Counted from the first letter of the stretch, positions 47,138 through 58,055 are shown. The stretch: DNA of 64,000 nucleotides from Zygaena filipendulae (GCA_907165275.2 OU015652.1:3611001-3675000), one strand, 5' to 3'. Notes: generated from the letters alone by a model not told the origin. Program-made: numbers and translations.

Positions 47138-47931
47138 ACTTACTACCAGAGCCATCTACTTAGAAGAAGTGCATAATCTTTCTGCTGATTTAACGTTGAT
47201 TGATTTATGAAGTTTTATTGTTCGACGTGGCATCCCGTCTCAAATCTGGAGCGACAATGGAACTGCCTTTGTGGGAGCAAGTAAAGAACTTCGAAATTTG
47301 TACGGTCCAGTTGTTACAGACTTTGCAGCCAACTCTGAGATTAAGTGGCGCTTCATTCCACCGGCAGCACCATTTATGGGGGGCGCCTGGGAGAGACTAG
47401 TGCGGTCAGTAAAAGCCGCCTTAAAAACAACGCTTCACGAACGAAAACCACGAGATGAGGTATTCGTCACATTACTGGCTGAAGCTGAAGGCTTGATAAA
47501 TAGTCGCCCTCTGACTTACGTATCCACAGATGCCCTAGAAGAGGCTATTACCCCAAATCATTTTTTGGCTCGGTTCTTCTTCTGGAGCGACTCTCCCCAC
47601 CACTTTAACGGACAGAGACCTCGTCAGTAGAGTGGACTGGAAAAAAGTTCTTCGACTCTCTGACCATTTTTGGAAACGCTGGTTGCAAGAATATCTACCC
47701 ACTTTGATTCCGAAGCGCTCCACGCCAGCCAATCGAAGTAATCTCAAAGTAGGAGACATCGTTATTATAATTGATAACAATCTTTTTCGTGGCGTTTGGC
47801 CCAAGGGTCGAGTAACTACGGTGTACCCAGGCAAAGATGGCACGGTACGAGTAGTAGAGGTCACAACAGCAGCAGGATCCTTGAAGCGGCCGGCAAAAAA
47901 GGTGGTGCGATTGCCGGTTGACAGCAATTAG
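47138..47931 (+). pseudogene. pol: Integrase remnant of BEL/Pao element 1
   Basis: C-terminal part of a BEL/Pao polyprotein. It reads RRGIPSQIWSDNGTAFVGAS with the second catalytic Asp (SDNG), GGAWERLVRSVK with the catalytic Glu, INSRPLTYVS, then, after a frame change at about 47570-47575, the BEL C-terminal block (HFWKRWLQEYLP, LKVGDIVIIIDN, VYPGKDGTVRVVEV). The upstream AIYLEEVHNLSADLT-like stretch (about 47145) is in yet another frame and contains a stop. The first catalytic Asp and all reverse transcriptase are absent. It breaks by at least two frameshifts and is non-functional as it stands. Confidence 0.85.
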
Positions 47932-48179
47932 GGATTTGTAAATTTTGTAAATGTTGTTTTGTAATTTGTAATTACTTATTCTAATTCCCTTATAATGTTT
48001 AGGAGGACTAAGTGGACAAACAGACAGACGCGAATAGTGACTTGTTTTTTGTTATGATTGTTTTTTGTTATGTCTGTTCTTTCTTTGTTTTCTGTTTTAT
48101 CCTCCTTTTTACTTCGAATGACCAATTTAAGTTCTTGTTTTTGATAATAATTTTAAGTTTCTTTAAGGTTTTTTGTCAC

Positions 48180-48191
48180 GAAGGGGGAGAA
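48180..48191 (+). other. Polypurine tract, BEL element 1
   Basis: GAAGGGGGAGAA directly abuts the 3' LTR, as needed for priming plus-strand DNA synthesis. Confidence 0.85.
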
Positions 48192-48386
48192 TGTTGCCAA
48201 CCATTAAGTACTGGCTATTTATAATTTGTATTATTTTTAATTTTTATATACAGAATGTCATAATTTTTAAGTTGCTTGCTGACATAAGCCCCTTGTAATC
48301 CTATTAGTTTTTCCCTATTAAAATTTTGATAATATTTTTATAAAGCCCTTTGATTTTATAAAGTCCTCATAGCTCCCTCGGCTACA
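48192..48386 (+). repeat. 3' LTR of BEL/Pao element 1
   Basis: 195 bp, identical by eye to the 5' LTR and followed by the ATAAT duplication. Confidence 0.95.
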
Positions 48387-48391
48387 ATAAT

Positions 48392-48963
48392 ATTAGTAAA
48401 TACTTACTTAATATTTAAATGTTATATTAAGAGAGTAATTATTTTATAAATATAAAATACTATTCATTCATAACTGAAGCCAAAATATCCCGTAAAATAT
48501 ACAAAATAAAAAATCTATTTTATTCGTTTTAGAAGTACATGGCGGTGCTAAAACTTCTCCACAGTAGTTGTGGGACTAAACCACATCAATATATATCAAA
48601 ATTATTCTTGGCCGCGGACGACCCAGGCTCCATACAAAATGCCCATTCTCCTTTAGTTATGTGTACTTATGTATCTATCTACTTCTGGTCTACCACAATT
48701 TTTAATAGCACAGGGTAAGTTAATTTGAATAATTTGTTACAAAACAAATATTATTGTGTTATTTTAAAGTTTATGTAGCAAATAGAGAAACAGATAATTT
48801 AATTTTTATTTCGTACCTAACTATTCACCTAAAAATCAACAAAATATGAGGTCGGAGCTATACTTACGTTTTAATTTAGACAGCCAGAGCTATAAATTGG
48901 ATTACGGGATTGCGAAATTGGACTATAACAGAATCTAAACTTAAATCTATAATATATCCATAA
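48392..48963. other. no gene seen
   Basis: AT-rich; no credible ORF or recognised repeat. Confidence 0.5.
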
Positions 48964-49147
48964 TCCTAATGAGTTTGTTACGCTTTCTCGCCCAACTACT
49001 CAACCGTTCATCACGAAATTTTGCATACCTACATGTTGTCAGAGGTGTGCTCCTGTAGGTACAAACAAAATAGGGTACCTACTTTTATCTCGAAACTCCC
49101 GCGTGAACTCCGAAATTAACGTGAGTGAAACCGCGAAGAACAACTAG
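48964..49147 (+). repeat. Helitron-like repeat, plus-strand copy
   Basis: From TCCTAATGAGTTTGTTACGC after an A to GTGAAACCGCGAAGAACAAC and CTAG, with T following. Body CCCAACTACTCAACCGTTCA and TTTTGCATACCTACATGTTG. A TAGGTACAA-type block is inserted in the GGGGTACA position. Confidence 0.75.
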
Positions 49148-49155
49148 TAACAAGT

Positions 49156-49341
49156 ATATAAAGAGGTGAAATTTCTATAGGTATAGCGGGTAATCTTTAG
49201 GACTACTAAACCAATTTTAAAAAAAAACACTACCTTTTGATAGGAAGCTACAGTATTCATGAGTCACAAAAGAGCCTTACTTTTCAAAGTTCCCGAAGGC
49301 TTCCCAAAATTTATGCTGGTAAAACCGTGGGGTACCGCTAG
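49156..49341 (+). repeat. Helitron-like repeat, second subfamily
   Basis: TATAAAGAGGTGAAATTTCT, GGTATAGCGGGTAATCTTTA, GGACTACTAAACCAATTTTA, then GTTCCCGAAGGCTTCCCAAA, GTAAAACCGTGGGGTACCGC and CTAG followed by T. Lies nine bases after the previous copy, in the same orientation. Confidence 0.7.
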
Positions 49342-50837
49342 TATACCGATTATAATTATAAGTATATTTCCTCTTTCACAAAATGATTAGCTGACTGAAA
49401 GCCGCTGATAATAAAACATTGCCGCTTGTCTTCATATCAGCTGATTGCAGACTTCTAAACAAAGCTAGCATTGTAGCCAGTGCGCCGCCAGCGACCGGCT
49501 ACTCTAATTCAAGTGCCATTCAACCTCGCTGCCGATGCCGGTATAATAATAGACGTCCATGGGGAACCTAAATTGCTTGCCCATGTTGCCTATTTAAATC
49601 CCCATGTAACCGAGATAAAATTACGCCTAGATTGAAGCGCAGCTCTATAATCAACCTGGAGTGCAGCTCTTGCACCGAGATTTAAACATTTCCTCGGTGC
49701 GACGAAGTATTTAATTTTATTACTTTTATTTTATCAAAGCAAGATTAAAGTAAATTAAAAATGGACTCGACGCTTTGCTAAAAGCACTTAGCTGATGATT
49801 TTTTTGAGTACCGTAGATAGTGTGTGAGTTTATCCATTACAAACAAACAAACATACAAAAGAACAATCCTTTCTGTTCATATTATGTATTACTTATTACT
49901 TAGATGAAGGTAATTAAGCGAAAGGACTATAAGTGATATTTCATTCACATAGTTATTGAATATAGTGTCTATAGATATTAAATCTCAAATAATATAGATG
50001 AATACAACGTTCCTATTTCCGGATAAACAGTCATATTACACTGAGATAAAGCTAGGGAACCTTAGTTTGATCGTCCCATGGGAAATTTCGGGTTATCCCA
50101 CACCCGTGGTGCCCAGGACGGGACCGGGCAGCGGTGGATCAATGCGTTCCCGGTCCAACTATACAAACGGCACGCGCCGCCATCATTGTCCATTGTTACA
50201 CAATACTCGTAACATTTTGTTTGTTACCATTGATATATTGTTACCCACTTACCTTACTAGGGGATGATATGCCCAGGGGTTGGTTAATCAGTACAATAGC
50301 TTTTAGAAGTGTGAGAATATTTAACGAGAGGTCAAAAAGGTTTTATCAGTTATTTGTGTAGGCTTTTAAACTTTGTGCTCTTTTTTTTTTGTAAATAAAA
50401 TCTTCAGCTTAATTTTATCTGTTTTGTTTTTTATTTATTTATTTATTTATATAACAAAATTCCACAGCACATAACAGTAATTACAAACAAATTTCATAAA
50501 ACTACTAGGTTATTTAGGACATTACGGAATAGCACTATGTTACCCTATCTTATACACATTAGCAATATTATTAGGTATATTAAAGAATAAATAATTAAGA
50601 CTAAAATAATTTTAAGTAATAACTAATATAATAATAACATAATATAATAACAACTATAATAATAACTAATATAATTTTATATGTAAGTATTTTTTTTTAA
50701 TTCTATAAAATTTAAAATATCGTTTTTTTAATCGAAAAGGTCACTGTTTAAAGTTTAAACACGAAATCTCGAAAGCTAAGTGATGTGTAGGTAGATAGAT
50801 ATACATAGTTTATGGAGAGTAGAAGTCAGCTAAGTGT
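49342..50837. other. no gene seen; TTTA microsatellite
   Basis: A moderately GC-rich islet is at about 49470-49560 and another at about 50100-50185 (GTGCCCAGGACGGGACCGGG). A TTTA run at 50431-50451 followed by TAACAAAATTCCACAGCACA could be a reversed LINE tail. Overlapping open frames at 49998-50361 have no domain. Confidence 0.4.
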
Positions 50838-50915
50838 TAGGATTATACGGATTACGGAGGCCCCGCGGAAACTCCCTATAATTAACGCGGCTATGAAATC
50901 GCAGAGAACAGCTAA
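50838..50915 (+). repeat. Helitron-like repeat, 3' end fragment
   Basis: CCCCGCGGAAACTCCCTATA, ATTAACGCGGCTATGAAATC, GCAGAGAACAGCTAAG. Strongly diverged. Confidence 0.55.
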
Positions 50916-50972
50916 GTATATATAGTCTATTGTGTGTGTCTCGTCTATATAAATATACCTACCTACACTTAT

Positions 50973-51120
50973 AATTCGATGGTCCCTACTCCCTACATAC
51001 AATCCCGTATCTGACAAAGTCAAATCAAGAAAATTTGAACTCTATTTCACTGTTTGAAAGCAAAAATTTGATGAAATTTACTTTGTCAGATACGAAATTG
51101 TAAGCAGGGACCATCGAATT
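50973..51120. mobile_element. 148-bp foldback MITE
   Basis: Arms AATTCGATGGTCCCTACTCC...GTATCTGACAAAGT and the inverse ACTTTGTCAGATACGAAATT...GCAGGGACCATCGAATT, about 55 bp each with several mismatches, around a loop of about 40 bp. No ORF. Target duplication not evident. Confidence 0.8.
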
Positions 51121-51670
51121 GTTCATATTCGCTTTTCGACGGGTATCATACCCATCACGTAATGTAGTGTGATTAATTTCATCGCATCAGTGTAATGTGT
51201 TATAAGTACCTAGGTAACCTAGCCAGGCATATTATAACTTCAATTTAATTAAAACCCAGCGAGCATACATCCGATGGCGTAACAGATAGTGAACGTGTTG
51301 ATTTCATATCCGTATAAGTATTTTAATGTGAATTGTTTTCAGTAACAAAGTTTAGCTGCATGAGCTCTATAAATTAATTACTGCGAACTATTCTTTCAGA
51401 TGTTATTTAGTGCATTTTTTAATATCCAAAATAACTTTTAATTAATGCTTTGGAACTACTAAACTGATTCTAAAAATAATTTCACTTATTGATTATATAC
51501 CTGATAGATTGACAGGTAGGTATATTATTTTGCTGTAGATATAGATACTACAACATTTGTAAGTATACAAAAATTTGGTAGAGTTCCCGGGAGAGCTCCG
51601 AAATTAAAATGGATGGGGACATTGCTGTTTGGTATGTTACATTGTTTGTATAATAGGCTAGTTTCCTAAA
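51121..51670. other. no gene seen; one small repeat scrap
   Basis: GTTCCCGGGAGAGCTCCGAA at about 51583 is a worn piece of the Helitron-like family. The rest is AT-rich without recognised features. Confidence 0.45.
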
Positions 51671-51957
51671 TTTTCTTTTTTAGTCCGTTTTGTAGATTAT
51701 TAAAAAATATTGGACACGTATTTTTTTTTATGTAACCAAAAAATAACGGAGATATATCAAGTCGAAATTTCACATGACGTCACGCCTCGCTACAGTTTGT
51801 TCGCACGTTATAGCGAGCTGTGACATCACGAGTCTCCCACCCTAAACTTTAATGCGCTTTATCTATGCATATTTCCATTATTTTAAAAAAGCAAAAAATA
51901 CGTGTCTTTTATTTTTTTGTTATCTAACTGACGGACTAAATAGAATTTTGATTTTTT
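51671..51957 (+). mobile_element. CRE-MITE, full-length copy with one TGACGTCA site
   Basis: TTTTTTAGTCCGTTTTGTAG, AATATTGGACACGTATTTTT, an intact octamer at 51775-51782, and a second octamer position decayed to TGACATCA. Then ACCCTAAACTTTAATGCGC, AAAAAGCAAAAAATACGTGT and TATCTAACTGACGGACTAAA. Confidence 0.85.
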
Positions 51958-53122
51958 TACCCAGGAAACTAGCCTATTAGAAGTAAGTACCTATTTGGAT
52001 CTTAAATTAAGGCAGCGTACTTTTCGTCCCTACACAAAAAGTTCCCGAAGAAATATTAATAGTAATAATTCTAGAAAACTATTAAGATACCTATCATCTT
52101 TTTTTAAATAAGTAGGTGGTATCTTGAACAATTTATACCTTTATTTTTTGCATTGCATTGCACCTACATAGAGTATCGAAATGCGAACGAGTCATTTGAC
52201 ACGACTGGTAAGGGCTGTGATGAAAATTGTTCACAAACCATTTATACGTACAACTACCTATTTTTTACGCAGATCCACAATTCCATATAAATGTTTGATT
52301 CAAAAGTAGCATCGAAACCAATATTGTCACACAATATTAATTAATCAATACCTAAACATAAATTCGCATTAAAACCTATATGACGGTAACCTAAAAGGAT
52401 TTTACAAAAGAATGCAGTTTAGTACCTACACTTACCTTACCTACTTATCTACCTGCAGATTTTTCACAAATTGGAATTTTATGTTAGTTTGTTTTATTTT
52501 TTAATATTTTTGCGTGACTGATTGTGTATCTTGATTCTTGGGTGGGTATTTAATATTTCAATGTCACCCAACTCTTTACTCATGTTGGTACCGATTTATA
52601 TTAGAATGGCCGCTTGACCTTAAAAATAACACAATAACATAAACCTCTACAATACAATGTTCTATGATAGTTTATACAGTAGATACGTAAGTTATATTCA
52701 TGGTCAATACGAAACAGCCTGCAGTATATTGTAATTTTGTCAGTTTAATAATGCCAATTTATAATATCTCCAACGGAACAAGGGAGCAGGCAAAGCGCAA
52801 TCTCCTCGACATTGGAATAATTCCATTAATAATATTACTTACTCCATTGTATAAGGCCTAGGTAGGTATAGCTACGTTTTAAGCCATAATATCGCCATGG
52901 ATGTAATTTATGATGTTGAAAACTTAGGTCTCTGTCATACAACCAAGTAATATTAAGTTAATAATATATTAGTAGGTAGTAATCGTGAGTAGTAAGTAAT
53001 TTAAGCTAAGTAATTTTGAAATATTTGCTTGCATTTTTTTTTTATTAAAATCGATGGAGCTTTTACTTCTACCGCTTTACTTTTACTCAATACATAATTA
53101 TTGGCGATCCGTAATAATATTA
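51958..53122. other. no gene seen
   Basis: AT-rich; no credible ORF or recognised repeat. Confidence 0.5.
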
Positions 53123-53310
53123 CTAGTTGTTCCCCTTGGTTTCACCCGCGTTAATTTCGTTCCCGCGAAAGAATTCCGTGATGAAATGTATCCTATAGCC
53201 TTATCTGCACCCCTGTCAACGTGTAATGTAAAACTTCATGATGATCGCTTGAATAATGCTGTAAGCGTAACAAACAAAGAAATAAACTTACTTTCGCATT
53301 TATAAAATAG
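53123..53310 (-). repeat. Helitron-like repeat
   Basis: ACTAGTTGTTCCCCTTGGTT, ACCCGCGTTAATTTCGTTCC, CCTATAGCCTTATCTGCACC, CAACGTGTAATGTAAAACTT and CTTACTTTCGCATTTATAAA. The CTAG is flanked by A (T on the minus strand). The 5' end is worn. The open frame at 53054-53305 overlaps it and is discounted. Confidence 0.75.
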
Positions 53311-53451
53311 TCTTTATGGAGACTAAATGAGAATCTTTCCATATAAGTATTTGCGAAAACTAATTTAAACTTAATGTCACCATATGATAGTAGGTAGGTA
53401 ACTAAGTTATTTGAAAGTAGTTCACCAGAACCATTGATATATTAAAAAAAC

Positions 53452-53592
53452 TGTTGAAGCCTCCTTTCAGAAATTGTATAAAAAAGGTGTGCTTTGACAT
53501 GACATTTTTAGAACAATTGAATAAATTCTCTCTACACATTTTTACAACAAATTATTTCCTATTAATTATTTTACCTGAATAATTCCCCAACA
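53452..53592 (+). repeat. 5' LTR of BEL/Pao element 2
   Basis: 141 bp from TGTTGAAGCCTCC to CCCCAACA. Contains a TATA box, TATAAAAAA at 53477-53485, and a polyadenylation signal AATAAA at 53520-53525. Identical by eye to the 3' LTR. Confidence 0.95.
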
Positions 53593-53610
53593 TGGTCCGT
53601 CGAGCCTGGA
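53593..53610 (+). other. Primer-binding site, BEL element 2
   Basis: TGGTCCGTCGAGCCTGGA starts at the base after the LTR. TGG complements a tRNA CCA end; the tRNA was not identified. Confidence 0.75.
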
Positions 53611-54347
53611 TTATTTGAAGGAACCAGCTATTAATATGGATTTTGAGTGAAGGAGTGAAAATCAGATAGTTGACGAAATTTAATCACCAGCCGCCTGCAG
53701 TTCTCCCGGGAAGTCATTGGGAAGTGGTCTGGATTAAATTTACGATTCTGTTTCGTTGGACTATCATCACGAAGGATAACTTTGATTTCAACCCAACACT
53801 CTTATTCAGGTATTAGTATTAGTAATAGGTATAGGTATCGAAATAGCAGCTTATTTTAATAAGGTTAGTACATTCTTAGCTATTTCAATGTATAAATTTA
53901 TGTTTTCATTAAATAATAATTTATTCAGCTGCTCATTATTGTAATCTTAGTATTTTAACTCGACAAAGCGTTGTGAAATTTTATTAAAATTGCAGCCTTA
54001 TTATACTAATTCGTCGATTATATACTAGGACCAATGTTAATTTAAGAGCACTGATTTGTATGAGATAATTCCAAGTTTATTTTTACCTACAAATTGTAAC
54101 TCTATCTGCATTTCTCTTTAGTTACGCAGGATTGTGAATATAGTAGTTTAACCGCGGGTTTACTTTGAACATTTTATTCAAAGATTAATTTTATTCCCTA
54201 GGTTAAATACCTACTACTGTTCGGTTGGTTAGTTATAAGCATATAAGTAAGCAATTTTCAAATTAATTAATTAATACTAGTTATTAATATTAAGTCAGAC
54301 TAATAATTAATTTGTATAAATTCAGATCGACTATACCAGCCTCCACA
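53611..54347 (+). other. Leader of BEL element 2
   Basis: About 740 bases between the primer site and the gag start, without a long ORF; expected to hold packaging signals. The frame is open upstream of the chosen ATG to a TTG at 54312, but the first ATG in frame is at 54348. Confidence 0.6.
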
Positions 54348-56417
54348 ATGCCTGACGAGAAATCAGTAAGAAAAAGGTCCAGTTACAAAGGACAATTAAC
54401 AATGTTTTCAAACTACATAAAGTCTATTCAGGATCTCACCTTAGACCCCTCTGCAGTCAATGAGCTACAACTACGAATAAGTAGGATAGAGACTCTGTAT
54501 GATAAATATGACGAGGTACAGTTGTCGTTAGAATGTCATGAAGATGACGTCGAGATTCAAATGAAAGAACGCCACGAATTCGAGGCTAAGTATTTTAAGG
54601 TACTTTCTCTCGCAAAGATGTTGCTAAATAATTATTCTAAGAAAGTGGATAATTGCGATAGTGAATTAAGTAGTCGCCATTCTAGTACTCACAAGGGTCG
54701 TAACTACGTTAAGTTGCCTACCATTAAACTACCAAAATTTAGTGGTTCCTATGATAATTGGTTAGAATTTCACGATACATTCTCTAGTTTGATTCATTCC
54801 AACGAAGATATGGAGGACATTAATAAGTTCCATTATTTAAGAGCCTCGCTCGAGGGATCTGCCGCAGTGGTGATCCAGTCGATCGAGTTCTCTGCGGCTA
54901 ACTATTCTATGGCTTGGGAACTTCTATGCGAACGATATGAAAACAAAAGGCTTTTAATACAAAATCACGTTTCTGCCTTGTTTGATTTGGGTATCATAAA
55001 TAAAGAATCGTCCGCCAGTCTGAAACATCTTATGGATCGCGTTAACAAAAACTTGCGAGCGTTGGAATCTCTCGGAGAACCAACCAAACAGTGGGATACG
55101 CTCATCATACACATCATTACTAGAAAGTTAGACTCTAAGACTTATCGTGAATGGGAAGAACACAAGGGACGTTTAGGCAAAAATAACAAAATAACGTTAG
55201 ACATATTTTTCACTTTTATTCAAAACCGGGCTGATCTACTTGAAACCATTGAACTGTCATATTCTACCGGTCACAAAACGTCCAGTTCTCATGACAAAAA
55301 TCTAAAGGTGAGGACAATGGTATCAGTACAGAGTGGTAATAAAAATAGTTCAGATCCTAAGCGTTGCCCTAAATGTAAAGGTGAACACAAACTGTCTGTT
55401 TGCCCTGAGTTTCTTGCTCTCTCTAACGAGACACGATTAAAGTTATTACCCGAGTATAAAATCTGTTATAATTGTTTCACTCGTGGACACTACGCGAACC
55501 ACTGTAAACGGCCAGGGTGTAAGTTATGTCGCCGAAAACATAATACACTTGTACATTTAACAGATTACAAGTCTAGGATGAGCTTAGATTCTTCGCAAAG
55601 CGTCGATAGCAACATCTCGCAGTCAGAGTCTTCGCAGCCGGCGCAGGCATCTACGCAGATCGCAAGCTTATCATTATCTGCTAGGGTTGCTGCTGACGCC
55701 ACTCTGACCGATGGTAGGCATGGAGATGTGTTGCTCTCTACTGCGTTAATTAAAGTTTATGATAGAAACAATCAGCAACACATCGTGCGTGCTCTTCTTG
55801 ATAGCGGCAGCACTTCATGTCTCATGAGTGAGACTCTGTATAGGAGACTAGGTCTATCAGCTACCGAAGTCAATAATTATGTAGTAGGCATTAATAATGT
55901 TACGTCACAAATTAACAAATTGTGTCAAATGTCAATTAAGTCTTTAAATGATGAGTATTCGACAAATATTCAATGTTTTGTTTTGCAATCACTCACTAAC
56001 TATATTCCTAGCAAGCAACTTGATTTGTCAAATATAAAACTACCATCAAATATATCACTAGCGGATCCGCACTTTCACACGCCCGCCCCTGTTGATGTGC
56101 TAATTGGTGCAGATGTCTTTTGGGACATCATAGGATCTAAGAAAATTAGATTAGGAGACGGATTGCCGATACTCTGTGATACGAGACTGGGATGGCTCGT
56201 ATCAGGCCCACTTAGATGCGGTCATGGATCGACTTCGTCATCATTAAAATGTAATTTCATAAATATTGCCTCCGATGAAAAGGTCGATGTGTACGAAAGT
56301 ATTAAAATTCAACAGGCCAGGCAGCTCAGAAATGTAAAATTTAGTTCCCAAGACTCTTCAGGAAGGCTTAGAAATAATATAAAGTCTTCTTCTGGACTTA
56401 TTCCACAGTCATTTTAG
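54348..56417 (+). CDS. gag-pro: Gag-protease of BEL/Pao element 2
   Basis: 689 codons, uninterrupted. An N-terminal coiled-coil region (about residues 15-100) is followed by the DUF1759 Gag domain at about 125-230 (LPKFSGSYDNWLEFHDTF, KFHYLRASLEG, WELLCERYENKRLL). Cys/His clusters at about 338-415 include CPKCKGEHKLSVC, a CCHC knuckle CYNCFTRGHYANHC, and CKLCRRKHNTLVH, which would bind RNA. An aspartic protease of the DUF1758 type follows at about 465-640, with active site LLDSGSTS at about 482 and DVLIGADVFWDI at about 584. The last 50 or so residues leave the family pattern just where reverse transcriptase should begin, so the deletion joint is at about 56.29-56.42 kb. Gag would build the particle and protease would process it. 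Confidence 0.9.
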   Translation: MPDEKSVRKRSSYKGQLTMFSNYIKSIQDLTLDPSAVNELQLRISRIETLYDKYDEVQLSLECHEDDVEIQMKERHEFEAKYFKVLSLAKMLLNNYSKKVDNCDSELSSRHSSTHKGRNYVKLPTIKLPKFSGSYDNWLEFHDTFSSLIHSNEDMEDINKFHYLRASLEGSAAVVIQSIEFSAANYSMAWELLCERYENKRLLIQNHVSALFDLGIINKESSASLKHLMDRVNKNLRALESLGEPTKQWDTLIIHIITRKLDSKTYREWEEHKGRLGKNNKITLDIFFTFIQNRADLLETIELSYSTGHKTSSSHDKNLKVRTMVSVQSGNKNSSDPKRCPKCKGEHKLSVCPEFLALSNETRLKLLPEYKICYNCFTRGHYANHCKRPGCKLCRRKHNTLVHLTDYKSRMSLDSSQSVDSNISQSESSQPAQASTQIASLSLSARVAADATLTDGRHGDVLLSTALIKVYDRNNQQHIVRALLDSGSTSCLMSETLYRRLGLSATEVNNYVVGINNVTSQINKLCQMSIKSLNDEYSTNIQCFVLQSLTNYIPSKQLDLSNIKLPSNISLADPHFHTPAPVDVLIGADVFWDIIGSKKIRLGDGLPILCDTRLGWLVSGPLRCGHGSTSSSLKCNFINIASDEKVDVYESIKIQQARQLRNVKFSSQDSSGRLRNNIKSSSGLIPQSF

Positions 56418-56429
56418 GGTGGTTAGGAA

Positions 56430-57886
56430 TGTTGCCAAGTAAACTACAATCATTTATTTGTTATAGGGTTATTGAAATTTTAGATAAATGGCATGTTCCT
56501 ACAGATGAAATCCCTGATGATCATGTTTCTCGTCGATTTAATATTGTTTCAATGTCCAATCTCAATAGCTACGTGGTAGTCAGACCCTTCGTTTTTATTC
56601 GAAGTCATGTTACACTGACTTGCTACTCGTGTTGTAACCTACATATTGCGCTTTATAGATTTTCGTCGGAACGATCCTAGGTTCGGTCCCCTTCGCAATG
56701 AAGAGATACAAAATGCACTTAATCTATTAATTAAAGAATCTCAAAGAGCATCCTTTCCTGAGTACACACTGTACACAGCTCATCGCTTCACACAACTATT
56801 ATTTCAATATGGGCATAAGAGATTATTGCACGTGGGACCTCGTGTTCATAGGTCGAAATTTGGCAAGACTTTGCTGCCGACAATTTGTATTATGTTGTCG
56901 GCTGAAAGATTAAACTATTGCTCCTATAATGGGTACTCTATTAGCGCAGCGTATTCGAGTAGGTTTCCCTTTTGAGAATATAGGTTTAGATTACGCAGAC
57001 CCAATACAATCCATTTCACGCCAAGGTCGCGGTTGTAAGACAGTGAAGGTTTAGGTATATAACAATTATTCGTATGCTTCACAACAAAATCGATTCATCT
57101 TGAACTGGTGGGCAACCTAACTAGTAATAGTTATTTGATGGCACTGCGTACATTTTGTTCGCGTAGAGGTAAGCCTCTATTTAACAACAACGGTAGGTAA
57201 CTCATTCGTCGGTGCGTACAATGAGATCTCGAAGTTCATCAAGGCTAGTTATGGTTCGTTGACTGAGGAGACGGCTAAGGAAGGGATTAACTTCCATTTT
57301 ATACCCCGCGTACTCCCCTCATTTCGCTGGTCTTGCAGAGGCTGGTGTAAAGTCGACAAAATATCATTTAATCAGAGTGTTGGGCAATTGTCATTTAACT
57401 TATGAAGAACTTAACACTACACTTGTCCAAATTGAAGCAATCTTAAACTCGAGACCACTGACCCCACTGTCACCGAACCCGGAGGACCTGATGCCGTTGA
57501 CCCCAGGTCATTTCTTAATTGGACGTCCGCTGACATCGATGCCAACACCGGACTATCAAAATCATTCCGTTCACTCATTAACCCGCTTCCAACATATTGA
57601 ACAGCTCCGACAGCATTTCTGGACGAGATGGAGCAAAGAATATGTATCGGAGTTGCAACTTCGGATGAAATGGCGTTCCAGTAAGGGTGTTTTAAAATTG
57701 AACACCCTCGTTCTTCTAAAAGAAGACAACCTGCCGCCACTCAAGTGGAAGTTGGGTCGGATCGTGGCAGTATATCCAGGTGCTGACGGTGTCACACGAG
57801 TGGCAGATATCAAGACGTCGACTGGGATATTACGCAGGTCATTCAGCAAGATTTGCCCACTTCCGGAAGTTGACGAGGAGTGTTGA
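56430..57886 (+). pseudogene. pol: pol remnant of BEL/Pao element 2 (RNase H end and integrase, frameshifted)
   Basis: Starts within the region after RNase H (YRVIEILDKWHVPTDEIPDD, cf. the BEL HVP...NPAD block), then a frame change to FRRNDPRFGPLRNEEIQNAL, then integrase pieces: NIGLDYADPI with the first catalytic Asp (about 56985), a worn second site where DNG reads NNNG next to a stop (about 57185), and FAGLAEAGVKS with the Glu (about 57320). From there one frame is open to the end through ILNSRPLTPLSPNPEDLMPL, GHFLIGRPLTS, HFWTRWSKEYV and VYPGADGVTRVADI, the BEL integrase C-terminal (DUF5641-type) domain. There is no reverse transcriptase. Several frameshifts and a catalytic change make it dead. 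Confidence 0.85.
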
Positions 57887-57902
57887 AAGGCATTGCTTTC
57901 AA

Positions 57903-57914
57903 CGCCGGGGGGCA
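57903..57914 (+). other. Polypurine tract, BEL element 2
   Basis: A CGCCGGGGGGCA stretch abuts the 3' LTR. A G-run followed by CATGTTG is usual for BEL elements. Confidence 0.75.
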
Positions 57915-58055
57915 TGTTGAAGCCTCCTTTCAGAAATTGTATAAAAAAGGTGTGCTTTGACATGACATTTTTAGAACAATTGAATAAATTCTCTCTACAC
58001 ATTTTTACAACAAATTATTTCCTATTAATTATTTTACCTGAATAATTCCCCAACA
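57915..58055 (+). repeat. 3' LTR of BEL/Pao element 2
   Basis: 141 bp, identical by eye to the 5' LTR; followed by AAAAC. Confidence 0.95.

Larger units (their letters stand above)
44827..48386 (+). mobile_element. BEL/Pao LTR retrotransposon 1, internally deleted, identical LTRs
   Basis: Complete by outline: 195-bp LTRs (TG...CA), a 5-bp target duplication ATAAT (44822-44826 and 48387-48391), a primer-binding site, a gag frame, an integrase remnant and a polypurine tract. It is only 3.56 kb. The protease/reverse transcriptase/RNase H part is missing or unrecognisable between about 46.3 and 47.1 kb. The two LTRs read identically, so insertion is recent, and the coding damage must predate it or be tolerated. 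Movement would need enzymes from a full-length relative. Confidence 0.95.
53452..58055 (+). mobile_element. BEL/Pao LTR retrotransposon 2, pol deleted, identical LTRs
   Basis: 141-bp LTRs (TG...CA) read identically; a perfect 5-bp target duplication AAAAC (53447-53451 and 58056-58060); a primer-binding site touching the 5' LTR; an intact gag-protease frame; a badly broken polymerase/integrase remnant; a purine tract before the 3' LTR. At 4.6 kb it lacks the reverse transcriptase. It is unrelated in LTR and gag sequence to element 1, so this is a second BEL family. It could be a trans-mobilised derivative supplying its own Gag and protease. Confidence 0.95.
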
